Shown piece after piece: positions 38,488 to 47,887 of a DNA stretch of 64,000 nt. The translations under genes and the position numbers were made by a program. Numbering within the stretch: position 1 is the first letter of the stretch; each line of letters starts with the position of its first letter. This stretch comes from Planctomycetales bacterium (GTDB taxonomy: Bacteria > Planctomycetota > Planctomycetia > Planctomycetales > Planctomycetaceae), in assembly GCA_028285345.1 (NCBI GenBank), contig JANQPT010000041.1:62001-126000 (forward strand). Direction: 5' to 3'. The notes beneath the pieces were generated by a model. The model was not told the origin of the DNA and made no database searches. It saw only the letters and a program-made list of their open reading frames with translations.

Positions 38488-39390
38488 TCAGGATCCTCCG
38501 ATCTTCTTTTTGGCGCCGTTGAATAGCATCATCCGCATCATCTTCCAGTCTGTCCGCAATGGGAGTGGAACTGGATGGTGGTCCTCCTGCCACGGCCATC
38601 CCGAGCGCAGTAGCGGCTTGCTACGGCCTTCGGGCAGTCCTAAGAGAATCTGAATCGTCGGCAGCCCACGGGGGACAAACTGCCACCAGATTCGTCGGGA
38701 ATCTGGTGGAATCGCTGATCGCAATTCCGCCGCCGTCCAAGCCGCAAACATTGAGTTTCGAAAATCTTGGTAGAAGCTCGACAGCCCGCGCTCGACGTAG
38801 TCGTGCCCCAAGGTCTTGACGTAGCGCTCCGTCAGCGCTGCAGTCCTCAGCCGCACGAGATCCATCACCATCAACAGCCCGTCAGGCTTGGTGATACGCT
38901 GCATTTCCCTCAACACCGAGGTGACCGTTTCCAAATCCGGCATGTGGTGTGCCGCGTCGTTGAAGCTGGTGAAATCAAGACTCCCATCGGAGATTTGCTC
39001 CAGGTTTGTCACGTCGCCGACTTGGAACGTGACCCGCTGCTCAAGCAGCGCTTCGGCAGCGTTTTTCAGGGCGACATCGACCATTGGTGCAGAGAGGTCG
39101 ACCCCCAGGACCGAATCGAATCCCAGATGCCGCGCCAAGCAGAGTGTGTAGTGTCCCGGTCCGCAGGCCAGATCAGCGGCGGCTCCCCCCCCGACCGTGG
39201 GGCGAGCTCGATGCGCCGCCTCCAATCCGGCGGCGTACGGGATCGTCAACTGCGTCGTCATCACTTGGTCATATTGTGTCACCTGGTCGTCCCCGTCGGT
39301 GATCTGGCTCGGCTCGGGGATTCGCGCAAACTGTGCTCTGAAAACCTGTTGGGAGAACGTCATCCGTATGAAATCGAGCGGAGAAGTCAT
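38488..39390 (-). CDS. Class I SAM-dependent methyltransferase
   Basis: A 300-residue protein. AADLACGPGHYTLCLARHLG is the SAM-binding motif I, VLGVDLSAPMVDVA the acidic second strand, VGDVTNL motif II and ITKPDGLLMVMDLV post-motif segment, as in ubiquinone/menaquinone-type and small-molecule methyltransferases. It lacks a membrane segment. ATG 39390 is preceded by GGAGGG, a strong ribosome site. The acceptor is unknown; the neighbours (desaturase, PEP-CTERM protein) do not define it. Confidence 0.85.
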   Translation of the reverse strand: MTSPLDFIRMTFSQQVFRAQFARIPEPSQITDGDDQVTQYDQVMTTQLTIPYAAGLEAAHRARPTVGGGAAADLACGPGHYTLCLARHLGFDSVLGVDLSAPMVDVALKNAAEALLEQRVTFQVGDVTNLEQISDGSLDFTSFNDAAHHMPDLETVTSVLREMQRITKPDGLLMVMDLVRLRTAALTERYVKTLGHDYVERGLSSFYQDFRNSMFAAWTAAELRSAIPPDSRRIWWQFVPRGLPTIQILLGLPEGRSKPLLRSGWPWQEDHHPVPLPLRTDWKMMRMMLFNGAKKKIGGS

Positions 39391-39514
39391 AATACCCTCC
39401 GTGTGCTGAGACGAGGCGAGAACGGCGATTCGCAGCGCACGATCGTAACCAACATGCGAGAAGTATTACAGTCCAGGCGGGCCATCCGCTGGAACTTGCC
39501 GCACTTGGCGCATT

Positions 39515-39549
39515 GAAAAAGCCCCCGGAGAACAGGTCTCCAGGGGCCA
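39515..39549 (-). terminator. Rho-independent terminator after the PEP-CTERM gene
   Basis: Read on the minus strand: an 11-base GC-rich stem (GCCCCTGGAGA against TCTCCGGGGGC, one mismatch) around CCTGT, directly followed by TTTTT. It lies 35 bases past the stop of the PEP-CTERM gene and is the clearest terminator in the window. Confidence 0.88.
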
Positions 39550-39583
39550 AGGATTTAGCAATCGCGAGTGTTCGCGCTTTCGA

Positions 39584-40636
39584 TTAGGCAGCCTTCTTGG
39601 CGTTACGACGACGGCGGATGCCAACACCAGCCAGCAACGCGCCACCGATTCCGAGCATCACGAATGATGACGGTTCGGGAATGATCGCGAAGGTGTTGTT
39701 GCTGTCGAACGTCGAAACGTTGTCGAACGGGAAGTCGTTCGGGAAGCCGGCTCCCGAAACGGCAGTGGCCGGATTGAAGCCAGCTCCAATGTCGACCGGA
39801 TCGCCAGCTCCACCAAAAATGTTCGTGAAGGCGGGATCATTCGGAGCCGCAACTTCACTACTGGAAATCAACGTCAGCAGTCCAAGATTGGTTCCCAGCA
39901 AGGCGTCGCCGTCGGCACTTGACCAGAGAGTGTCGGTCGGCGCAGCGATCAACTCCAGACCAACCCGAGTTTCGCCGCCACCATTGAGAATGCTTAAGGT
40001 GCTGTCATATCTAAACTCTGTGTAGGGCTCGACCCCTGGCGTGTTGGCTTGCACCTGCGTGATCGCAAAAGTTCCAATCCAAACACCGTCTGATGACGTT
40101 TCAGCGTCGAACTGATTGTAGTCCGGCGATGTGTCCAGGTAGAGGTCGATGAGGCCGGTTCCGCTAACAGGAAACGTGTTTTCGTCACCACCATCGGTTC
40201 GAACACCTGATGCGTACGTTGTCGTGATCGTGACGTCAGTGAGATCGGTCGCGTCGATATCGACGCTTGCACCGTTCCAGTCGCGAATTACGGTAGTGAC
40301 TTCGAAGGCCGTGGTCTGACCAACCGTGCCTTCCAGGCCAGCATTGCCAGGAAACTGGTTTCCACCCTCTTGCTGGCCCCCATCGTTCACAGCACCACCG
40401 ACCACACGAACGCCAGTGATCGCACCATTCTGATCAAATGTGGTGTTGATCGCAACCCGCCCGTCAAAGTCCAGACGTCCCACGTCGTTAACGTCGACGA
40501 CGCCACCGAGCGCGAGATCGCCCAGATTGATGTCGATTTCGGTGTTGAAGAAGATGATCGCTTTGGCGTCCCGTTGCGTGCCGACCAACATTGCGGCAAA
40601 CGCGAGGGACAGAATCGCAAATTTCGTGAATTTCAT
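39584..40636 (-). CDS. PEP-CTERM sorting-domain extracellular protein
   Basis: A 350-residue exported protein: signal peptide (residues 1-27, ending GTQRDAKAI), a Gly/Asp/Thr-rich beta body, and a C-terminal IPEPSSFVMLGIGGALLAGVGIRRRR tail, i.e. the PEP motif, one membrane span and an Arg cluster. Such tails are cut by an exosortase and the body reaches the cell surface; no exosortase gene is in the window. The body carries only one Cys-free domain with NDVGRLDFDGRV and TTAFEV segments; function unknown. GAGGAA precedes the ATG, and a strong terminator follows the stop. Confidence 0.93.
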   Translation of the reverse strand: MKFTKFAILSLAFAAMLVGTQRDAKAIIFFNTEIDINLGDLALGGVVDVNDVGRLDFDGRVAINTTFDQNGAITGVRVVGGAVNDGGQQEGGNQFPGNAGLEGTVGQTTAFEVTTVIRDWNGASVDIDATDLTDVTITTTYASGVRTDGGDENTFPVSGTGLIDLYLDTSPDYNQFDAETSSDGVWIGTFAITQVQANTPGVEPYTEFRYDSTLSILNGGGETRVGLELIAAPTDTLWSSADGDALLGTNLGLLTLISSSEVAAPNDPAFTNIFGGAGDPVDIGAGFNPATAVSGAGFPNDFPFDNVSTFDSNNTFAIIPEPSSFVMLGIGGALLAGVGIRRRRNAKKAA

Positions 40637-40734
40637 CGTGAGTAGTTCCTCGAAGTAGAATTAAACTAGTGTTTGTAAGATTCAAAATGAATGAGACCGG
40701 CTACTGACCTGCAGCAGTCTCTCCTACACGATCA

Positions 40735-41160
40735 CTAGACGCTTCGAGGCGGGCGGAAGAGGCGGTCGAGATGCGGCGGGGCGCGTGAGACGGTCGCAGC
40801 CGCAGCCAACCAGGAACGCAACTGAATCTCAGGAGTCTCTACCGGCAATAACAGGCCGGGAGTGCTGACGTGAACCGAGCTACCGCCAACTGACGGTGTT
40901 CCGACACCAGCGCCGGTACCGACGTTTCCGGGTCCATCGACTTGAAACAGCCAGCTCGCGGTTTCGTGATGGTCGACTGGTGCGGAGCTGTCTTCGATGT
41001 TCGGTGAATAACTGGTTGCGGCACTCGAGTCTGAAAGGTCAATCAGTTCACCCATCTGTGTGACATCACAGATATAACCGGCGCGCGCCGTCGACTCCCA
41101 TCCAGCACAAAGTGCCAGACAGGCGATCAGCAACAACCAGTTGGAGGGTGTTCGTTGCAT
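40735..41160 (-). CDS. Small secreted protein of unknown function with a basic Pro/Arg tail
   Basis: A 141-residue protein with a signal peptide (LLLIACLALCAGWESTARA, ~8-26). The mature part is Ser/Gly/Val-rich (SVGGSSVHVST) and ends in RAPPHLDRLFRPPRSV, a basic proline tail. I recognise no family. It lies 98 bases upstream of the PEP-CTERM gene on the same strand and could be co-expressed, though the spacing allows its own promoter for the second gene. Composition suggests a surface or matrix peptide. The ATG at 41160 starts directly at a basic n-region (MQRTPSNW). Confidence 0.6.
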   Translation of the reverse strand: MQRTPSNWLLLIACLALCAGWESTARAGYICDVTQMGELIDLSDSSAATSYSPNIEDSSAPVDHHETASWLFQVDGPGNVGTGAGVGTPSVGGSSVHVSTPGLLLPVETPEIQLRSWLAAAATVSRAPPHLDRLFRPPRSV

Positions 41161-41633
41161 GGTCTTTCGATTAACCGCCGGGCAAATCCGGCCGTTGGTC
41201 TACAAATCGTAATTACATCTATTGTCTAGACTACTCAGCTGAGCGTACTGATGTCAACGAAAAAACTCGGAATTTCTAAACTTTGACGTGTTCTGAGAAC
41301 ACACGATCGTCGACGTCTCACATGCCGTCGACCGTCGTTTGTCGATCCCAGCCAGCTGGCGCGAGCCTTGCAAAAGTCGATGGCTAACGCCGCGTGGACC
41401 CCGAAAAGAGACACCAACCCTAACTCATTTTATATCAATGCATTACATCACAAGCGGGCCGTTGCATCGATGCAGTAGACTTGGCTCGCGACGGATATCG
41501 ACTTTTCGACAAAGCCAAGTGCACCGTCGGGGCTTAACATTCAGGGTGCGGTCCAGAGAAATCTGCACCAAATCCTATGGAGTTCCTGCTCTGGTTACCT
41601 TCAACCATTCGAATTCGACGTCACGACGATCCA
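41161..41633. other. Intergenic region with a 15-base palindrome (473 bases)
   Basis: The gap separates the small secreted protein gene from the end of the giant TPR gene, both on the minus strand. It contains a perfect interrupted palindrome at 41288-41302, a possible operator, and a 7-base inverted pair (CTTGGCT at 41480, AGCCAAG at 41513). No credible coding frame; the open frame from 41339 is an out-of-frame run into the TPR gene. Confidence 0.4.
41288..41302. promoter_or_regulatory. Candidate operator palindrome
   Basis: GTGTTCTGAGAACAC, seven-base arms around a single G. It lies about 130 bases upstream of the start of the small secreted protein gene (minus strand). The form resembles dimeric repressor sites, but there is no second copy in the window that I noticed and no regulator gene next to it. 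Confidence 0.3.
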
Positions 41634-44600
41634 TTAGTTGTCGTCGCCACCCAGGCGAAGACGATCGAGCAATTCGCGGTAGCTCTCGTGTTCTCGTGGA
41701 TGCAAGTCCTCTTCGGTCAAACCAAGCCGCCGTGCATTTAACATGGCCTTCTTTGCTTCGACGAAATCGTCGTTCATCAAATGGGCTCGGGCCAGGTTAA
41801 CCAAGATCGCCGGCTCATTGTCTGTTACAGCGATCGCTTCCTGCAGGTCATTAATGGCTTGAGTGATGTCGGTCTTTTCGCCCATCTTCATATAGATGGT
41901 GGCCCGCGTATCCAGAAACTGCGCCAGCGGACCGCGCGAATTGATGGCCCGATTGACCAGTTCGAGTGCTTCGTTCAGGTGGTTGGAATTGTCCGACTCG
42001 CGCATCGCCAGCAGCCAGGCGAGATTGTTGTTGGCCAGTAGGTGGAGCTCATCCTTGCTGAGGATCTCCCGGTAAATTTTTTCTGCATCCGCGTCACGGC
42101 GCTGGTAGTCGCGTAGCGCTGCTAGATGCAGCAATAAACTCACGCTTTGGGGATTCTGTTCCACGGCGCGCTCGATGCGGTCATTAACACGATTCAAATC
42201 GTCCTGGGCCGCGTTTCCCTTTCGAATCAGTGACACACTGATTCCGGCGACCTTGATGGGATTGGCCTTGCCCCACTGAGCCTCACAGATGTCAACGGCT
42301 TCGGTGATTCGACCTTGTCGACCCAAAAATGCCGCGAGAGTCAGTTCAGCATCCGGCCGCTCCGACAACTTGACAAACTCGTGGTAGAGGCCTTCGGCCT
42401 CGTCAATAGCGCCAAGCTTCTCCAGCGATTTCGCGACAGCCTGCATTCGATCGATATACAGCGCAACCTCCACGTCGATCTCAACCAGGAAGCGAACGAC
42501 TTCAGCCCGTGCCAGATCCGCTCGTTGGTCCTGGTGGAGTTGTTCCACCTTGGCCAGCGACTTCGCGGCGGCGGGGTTCTGCGTGGATGTCGTGAAATCC
42601 CGAAACTTGGTGAGCAAGTCCTCAAACGAATCGCTCCCTGCTTGGGCAAGTTTTTTCAATTCGCGACGGGCTTCCTGGTCGTAGGCCGGAGGTTTGTGGG
42701 AGCGTAGGTAGTCACCCAAGACTCCCGCCGCACCGTCCTGATCATCACGAGACTCAAGGAGGGCCGACTTCAACAGTGCCAATGCAATGGAATCCGGCTT
42801 GGAATTGGCGAGCGCGTTGATTTCGTTCTCTGCACTCAGCAAATCTCCCTCCCGAATCAGCCCGTTCACGTATTCGATGAGATACTGGGGCTGTCGATCG
42901 TTCTCTTCAATCAGAATCAGCAAATGCTTGCGGGCATTGTCCCAGTCGTCGCCGATGACGTACATTCGCGCCAAATTGTAACGCTCCGTCGGCGTAATCT
43001 GTCCGAGCGCAGCGATCTCTTCCAGCAGTTCGATGACCTGCCGGTTTGACTGAAATGTCGCTTGATTCTTGAGGATCTGCGCTTTGGCCCGCAAATCGCG
43101 AATCTCGCGCCGATCCGTCAGGTTGACGTCGATTAGCTTGACCGCTTCATTGTTCTGTTGATGTGATCTTGTGGCACCGACCAAAATCGCCTTGCGCCGT
43201 CGGGCTGACCGAGTCGACCCCTGACTCAATTCGTCCTTGCGATCCAGAATCTTGTCCAAATAGATGATGGCCAGCTTCTTGCGTTCAGCTTTCGCCTCGG
43301 GCGTTTTGCCCAACGTAAATGTCTTGGCGTAAAAATTGGCGGCCACGCTGTGCAGGAGCGGGTTTTGCCCATCGCGGGACAGAGCGGCTTTGAGTCGCTC
43401 CTCGGCCACATCGGCCTGCCCCGTGCGTCGATAGAACTCCAGGGCCTGCTCCAGAATCACATAATTCTGGGGGGACTGCTTTAGGGCTGTTTCGTACTCG
43501 GTGGCCGCCTTTTCATTTTGCCCGATGGCGCGATACAACTGCGCCAGCGTGATCGCCCGCGCGGGTCCTTGCAGCTTCGTCTCAGCGTCCTCGATTGCCT
43601 GCTCCGCGGCAGGCCGCTTGCCCGACTCCAACAGGTAGCCGACTAAGGAAAACCATACCGCCGGCTTATCAGAAGCGAGTTCAGCGGCTTTGCGAAAGTG
43701 TGGCTCGATGCCCTCCGTCGTATCGACCTGTTGAGCGCGACGCGCTTTCTCCAGATTGATTGTCCCGACGCGAAGGTGGTATTCGAAATCAGTGTCGGGA
43801 TCCTCTGTAATCTGATCCAGAATCTCCTTAGCTTGCTCAAATCGGTTCACATCGGTTGTGGCGGCGACCGCCAAATCCGTCCACGAGGTGCTGAACCCGA
43901 CGGAGTCCGCAGGTGTCTTCAACCGATCCGGTTCGCGCTGCCGGATGCGGCTGGTGATTTCAGCAATCTGATCATTGCGATTTCGCCGCCTGAGCAATGA
44001 GATGAGTCGGCTCATCGTCCGGGGCGCGTAGTCTTTCAGTTCCACCGCTCTCAAGTATTGATCGATCGCGGCGTCTTCATTTCCGCGCAGCTGTTCAATT
44101 TGCCCCAGCGTGCTGGCAAGGATCGCCTTCTCTGGTTGGCGTTTCTGGGCCGACTCGAGAAGCTGCGCCGCTTTCGCAAGTTCCGCTTTGTTCGGCTGCG
44201 ACGAATCGTCTGCAACACCGGCTTGATTCAGCATTTCGCTGAATTGATATTTGACCAACAGCGGTAACGCTTCCGCATAATCGCCGTTCGGACCGTCTTC
44301 CCCTTCGTAGGTCCGGATATCCCGCGCCAACCTTGCAATTTCACCGAACTGTTCCGAAGCAGCGGCGCGGAGGCTGCTGAGTTGCTCGTTCATTTTCGCC
44401 AGCCGTTCAGATTCTTCTGGCGTGCGCTGTTGTGCGGGCTTCTGTTGAATCCGCTTGATTTGGCTGATGAGATCGCGCGCGGACTTCGAAATGATGTCTG
44501 CTTGCGTGATGGCCACGTGCACCAGTAACAGCCGGTAAGGTATGAGATGTGGTTGATGAGCGACGACCCTTTCAACGTACTTACGTGATTGATCGATGGC

Positions 44601-47108
44601 TTCTGTCTTGATCTCCGCATTCTCAGTCATGGACGCCAGTTGCAAGCTTGCCATGGCAACTCCGTTCCACAATTGGGTCAGTTCGAAATTGCCCAGCGAA
44701 TGGACGCTCGGATTCGCCGACTCCGGCAGCGGATCGTCACCCAGTGCTGCGATTTTGACGAGGGTTTGACGGATCTCCTCGTCGCCCTGCGCAATTTTTG
44801 TCAGGTACTCAGCTCGCGTCGCCCGAAAGGCTGCCCGGTCGCCCAACGCTTGCGTCGCTTCGTCCAGAGTGGCGATCGCCTTCAATTCCAGCTCGCGTCG
44901 GGAGTCTTCATCGGCGTGGCCCGCCGCCCAAAACCGAACGGCTGCCAGAACGGACCAATACAGCGGCTCATCCGGTTGGTCTTGGATTGCTTGTTGGATT
45001 TCCGCTTCCACGCGTTCGACGATCTTGTTCGCCTTGTCAGGATCGTCCTTGAACAAGACATCTGCCTGGTAGACAAGCGCATAAAACTGTTTGATCTTCG
45101 AAATGGTCCAGTCCAATGAGTTATGTCGGCCGGCCCGTTTCAATAGGTCTAACGCCGTTCCGAGTTGGCGGTAGACAACCTCCCAGTCACGCCGGCTAAG
45201 TGGCTTTTCGAATTCGCGAAGGATGACAAGGTCGGCGATTGTTCGGCCGACGCCGGGGACGCCATAGTTTGTCAGGCGAATTTCTTCGAGGGCGTCATCG
45301 ATCCGCCCCAACTGCTTGAGATTCATCGCAATCTCGACGCGCAGCGAAAACATCAACGGCGCAAGATTCTTCGCTCGTTGCAGCGCGTCAAGCTGCCCGT
45401 GGGTAAACCCCATATTCGCATAACACTGGCTCAACGACCGATTGAGCAGCAATGAAAGCTGCGGATTCCCAAGGAATTTTTCCTGCAAGTCCTCCCAAGC
45501 CAGTGACGCCTCGTGCCATTTGCCCTGAAAGGTCAATTCTTGCGCTTGCAGAAATGCGATGCGGTCACGGGAGGCGCCGCGATCCTTGAGCAGTTGATAC
45601 GCCTCGGCTAATTGGTCGTGCCGCTCATTTATTTGAACCTCCTCAGCAGTCAGTTCCCGGTCTTCATTCTCCGAGTTGACCGTTTTCCAATACCCAGCTT
45701 GAAGCATCGTCTCCGCCAAGAGAAGCCGCAACTCGATTTCGTCCGACGTGGCCGTCTGATTGACTTCCGGAATCTGATCCAGTCCCTCGCGGATTAGATT
45801 CAGCGCCTCTGCATAATCCCGCTCCGCAGCGCCACGGACATTTTGCAACTGCCGCACGGTCCTAGCGAGAAGCAAGTGGCTCTTCAGGTTCGAAGGGACT
45901 TGTTCCTTCGCAGCTTTGGCAAACTGACGCGCTTTGGCGAGCCGCTCGTTGTGTTCCTCTAGCTGTCCGTATTGCAGAGCGTGACCCGCATGAATGCGGA
46001 AGATCTCACAGGCCAACAGCAACGGAGTAACATCCTTCTTCGGATCAAAATCAGTGTTCGCTGCCGTCTCGCTGCCGGTGTTCTCTTGTTGCAGCAGTTC
46101 TTGCCGTTTCTTAACCGCCTCCTCAACATCGGCGATGGCGGCCTTCAAGTATTTGTCGCGGAGCTGCTCGTCTTCAGCTTTTACGCTCTGCTGTTGTCGA
46201 TAGATCGTCCTGGTTTGATAGGCTTGGTACTGAGGCCTACCCTTCTCCACCATTTGCTGCGCGAGGCCTTCGACCACCTCTTCTGCCGAGGGGCTTTCAC
46301 GACCGGACGGGTCGTAGTCCCGATACGGAAAATCTCGCGAATGTCCCTGAATGAGATTGATCATCGCGTGATAGGCATTGATCATCTCAGGATCCTTTGC
46401 CAATGCCTGATCGAAACTCTCCGCGGCAGCTTTTTGCCAATCGTCCTGCTTTTCGTCTTCAAGTCTTAGCAGAACGATGCCTCGCCAAAAATAGAGTTGG
46501 GCGTCCTCAGGATTTTCCTTACTGAGGGTCTCGATTTCCGTCCACGCCTGATTGTATTGCTGTACTCTCGGATCCATCGCCACTTCGATGAGGCGGCGGC
46601 GAAGTTTCTCAACGGACTGTAGCAGTTGCTCGGCCTCTTCCTGTTGGTTGTTGCGCAGCGCCTCCTCCCACGCCCCTTCAACGTTCCTCAGAGCGACAGA
46701 AAACCGTTCGTAGACCGTTCGTCGACGCCGGCCGTCGGTGAGCGTTTTGTCTGACGTCGTCGCAAAAAGCTCCCATGCCTCGGAGTGGTCAGGCTCAAGT
46801 TGAAGATACCGGTTCAGATGCCGCGTCGCCTCGGTGCGTTTTTTCGTGGCATCTTTCAGCAACTGCCCCTTGGCTTCGTACTCGGCCGTCGCGGCTTGCT
46901 GCTCTTGCTCGTCGGCGGCGTCCAGCAATGTTTCGGCACGTTCAAACAGCGAGCGAGCATTCCGCTCGACCATGTACGCATGCAGAAAATGGACGCCCGT
47001 TCCCACCACTGCCAGTCCCAACAGCAGCTTCACCATTAGCTTGATATTCACACTTCCTGTTCGACGGGTCGCGGATTTCATAGTGGTTCTCGAGTGCCTT
47101 GTACTCAT
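41634..47108 (-). CDS. Giant membrane-anchored TPR protein (1824 residues)
   Basis: The largest gene here. One N-terminal membrane segment (about residues 22-45, IKLMVKLLLGLAVVGTGVHFLHAYM) anchors a protein composed almost entirely of TPR-like helical repeats from about residue 90 to the end, with recurring A..A..L.. patterns such as AEALPLLVKYQFSEML, AIDQYLRAVELKDYAP and AINDLQEAIAVTDNEPAIL. There is no enzymatic domain visible. The bulk would be periplasmic. It resembles, in architecture only, the PEP-CTERM-associated PrsT-type TPR proteins, and a PEP-CTERM gene lies 1 kb away. ATG 47108 is used; ATG 47081 would also keep the anchor. Confidence 0.85.
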   Translation of the reverse strand: MSTRHSRTTMKSATRRTGSVNIKLMVKLLLGLAVVGTGVHFLHAYMVERNARSLFERAETLLDAADEQEQQAATAEYEAKGQLLKDATKKRTEATRHLNRYLQLEPDHSEAWELFATTSDKTLTDGRRRRTVYERFSVALRNVEGAWEEALRNNQQEEAEQLLQSVEKLRRRLIEVAMDPRVQQYNQAWTEIETLSKENPEDAQLYFWRGIVLLRLEDEKQDDWQKAAAESFDQALAKDPEMINAYHAMINLIQGHSRDFPYRDYDPSGRESPSAEEVVEGLAQQMVEKGRPQYQAYQTRTIYRQQQSVKAEDEQLRDKYLKAAIADVEEAVKKRQELLQQENTGSETAANTDFDPKKDVTPLLLACEIFRIHAGHALQYGQLEEHNERLAKARQFAKAAKEQVPSNLKSHLLLARTVRQLQNVRGAAERDYAEALNLIREGLDQIPEVNQTATSDEIELRLLLAETMLQAGYWKTVNSENEDRELTAEEVQINERHDQLAEAYQLLKDRGASRDRIAFLQAQELTFQGKWHEASLAWEDLQEKFLGNPQLSLLLNRSLSQCYANMGFTHGQLDALQRAKNLAPLMFSLRVEIAMNLKQLGRIDDALEEIRLTNYGVPGVGRTIADLVILREFEKPLSRRDWEVVYRQLGTALDLLKRAGRHNSLDWTISKIKQFYALVYQADVLFKDDPDKANKIVERVEAEIQQAIQDQPDEPLYWSVLAAVRFWAAGHADEDSRRELELKAIATLDEATQALGDRAAFRATRAEYLTKIAQGDEEIRQTLVKIAALGDDPLPESANPSVHSLGNFELTQLWNGVAMASLQLASMTENAEIKTEAIDQSRKYVERVVAHQPHLIPYRLLLVHVAITQADIISKSARDLISQIKRIQQKPAQQRTPEESERLAKMNEQLSSLRAAASEQFGEIARLARDIRTYEGEDGPNGDYAEALPLLVKYQFSEMLNQAGVADDSSQPNKAELAKAAQLLESAQKRQPEKAILASTLGQIEQLRGNEDAAIDQYLRAVELKDYAPRTMSRLISLLRRRNRNDQIAEITSRIRQREPDRLKTPADSVGFSTSWTDLAVAATTDVNRFEQAKEILDQITEDPDTDFEYHLRVGTINLEKARRAQQVDTTEGIEPHFRKAAELASDKPAVWFSLVGYLLESGKRPAAEQAIEDAETKLQGPARAITLAQLYRAIGQNEKAATEYETALKQSPQNYVILEQALEFYRRTGQADVAEERLKAALSRDGQNPLLHSVAANFYAKTFTLGKTPEAKAERKKLAIIYLDKILDRKDELSQGSTRSARRRKAILVGATRSHQQNNEAVKLIDVNLTDRREIRDLRAKAQILKNQATFQSNRQVIELLEEIAALGQITPTERYNLARMYVIGDDWDNARKHLLILIEENDRQPQYLIEYVNGLIREGDLLSAENEINALANSKPDSIALALLKSALLESRDDQDGAAGVLGDYLRSHKPPAYDQEARRELKKLAQAGSDSFEDLLTKFRDFTTSTQNPAAAKSLAKVEQLHQDQRADLARAEVVRFLVEIDVEVALYIDRMQAVAKSLEKLGAIDEAEGLYHEFVKLSERPDAELTLAAFLGRQGRITEAVDICEAQWGKANPIKVAGISVSLIRKGNAAQDDLNRVNDRIERAVEQNPQSVSLLLHLAALRDYQRRDADAEKIYREILSKDELHLLANNNLAWLLAMRESDNSNHLNEALELVNRAINSRGPLAQFLDTRATIYMKMGEKTDITQAINDLQEAIAVTDNEPAILVNLARAHLMNDDFVEAKKAMLNARRLGLTEEDLHPREHESYRELLDRLRLGGDDN

Positions 47109-47887
47109 GGTCAGTCCAACTTCCGGTTATCATGGTCAGCGGCTGCTGATGGTTATTGTCGATGAAAAACGCCGGTTGCAGCGGGTTGATGATGACTTAC
47201 GTGAATCGATCGCGATAGGGCCCACTGCTCGCCCAATTGTGCGCGTACTTTCTGGAAACCAGCGGCTTTCCGCTAAACTAGGGCGGGCACACTAGAAGTG
47301 TCAATTGAATTCCCTGCTCCACCCCGTGATTGGATTCTTTCAATCCTCCTCTGAGTATTTTACGGGTCGGAGCCTCCCCACTGTTGGGTCGGAGAGCCTT
47401 CGATTCAAATCTGCCACAAGCACGCGCCTCGGCATAGACAGTCCCTTGCGGGCGATCCGCACAGCCCGCAATTTTGAAAGAATCCAATCAGCATCAAGAG
47501 GCTGAGACAAGCCCGTCCTGGGTTGGATGGCACCTTGGCCTGAGCATCGTGCGGCGGCTTGCGGCGACGTGACCGTGGATCGGGCTGTGAGAAATCTAGC
47601 CGCTTATCTGCCGGTCGTTCGCTCAAATTACCGAATCCCCAAGCATTTGCCAGTGGAGATTCCGCCGATTCTGACGAACCTAGGGGTCATTACCGATATA
47701 CGCCGGCTGCCGCGACTCTTCTGAGCGTCTGAATGAAAATCGAGCGCCGAGACGAAATCCACTCGTGATCACCTTAGCAAGTCGCCAAACGAGAACCTGC
47801 GAGGCCTGAGGATCAACGGCCGTGGAAGTCCGCCCGCGAGAGCAAGGAATTCTCCGTTGTTGCTCGAGGTTCCGCTCGGTGGAACGT
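47109..47887. other. Intergenic region carrying a MITE-like repeat (779 bases)
   Basis: No gene is supported between the giant TPR gene and rlmB. The small frames here (e.g. 47305-47505 and 47405-47626 on the other strand) mostly translate the inverted-repeat element at 47327-47490. The rest shows no RNA gene or terminator; the 200 bases next to 47108 probably carry the TPR gene's promoter. Confidence 0.5.
47327..47490. repeat. 164-bp segment with perfect 17-bp terminal inverted repeats
   Basis: The left end reads TGATTGGATTCTTTCAA (47327-47343) and the right end is its exact reverse complement (47474-47490). The interior has two near-direct GGGTCGGAG copies (47364 and 47386). No target-site duplication is visible in the flanks and no transposase is encoded, so this is either a MITE-like element, an old remnant, or a large structured RNA stem. 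Confidence 0.6.

Noticed and set aside
41339-41800. 153-residue plus-strand frame
   Set aside because: Overlaps the end of the giant TPR gene in antisense, no ribosome site and no recognisable domain; treated as a shadow.
47305-47626. Small frames in the gap before the giant TPR gene
   Set aside because: They read through the inverted-repeat element on either strand and do not resemble proteins.
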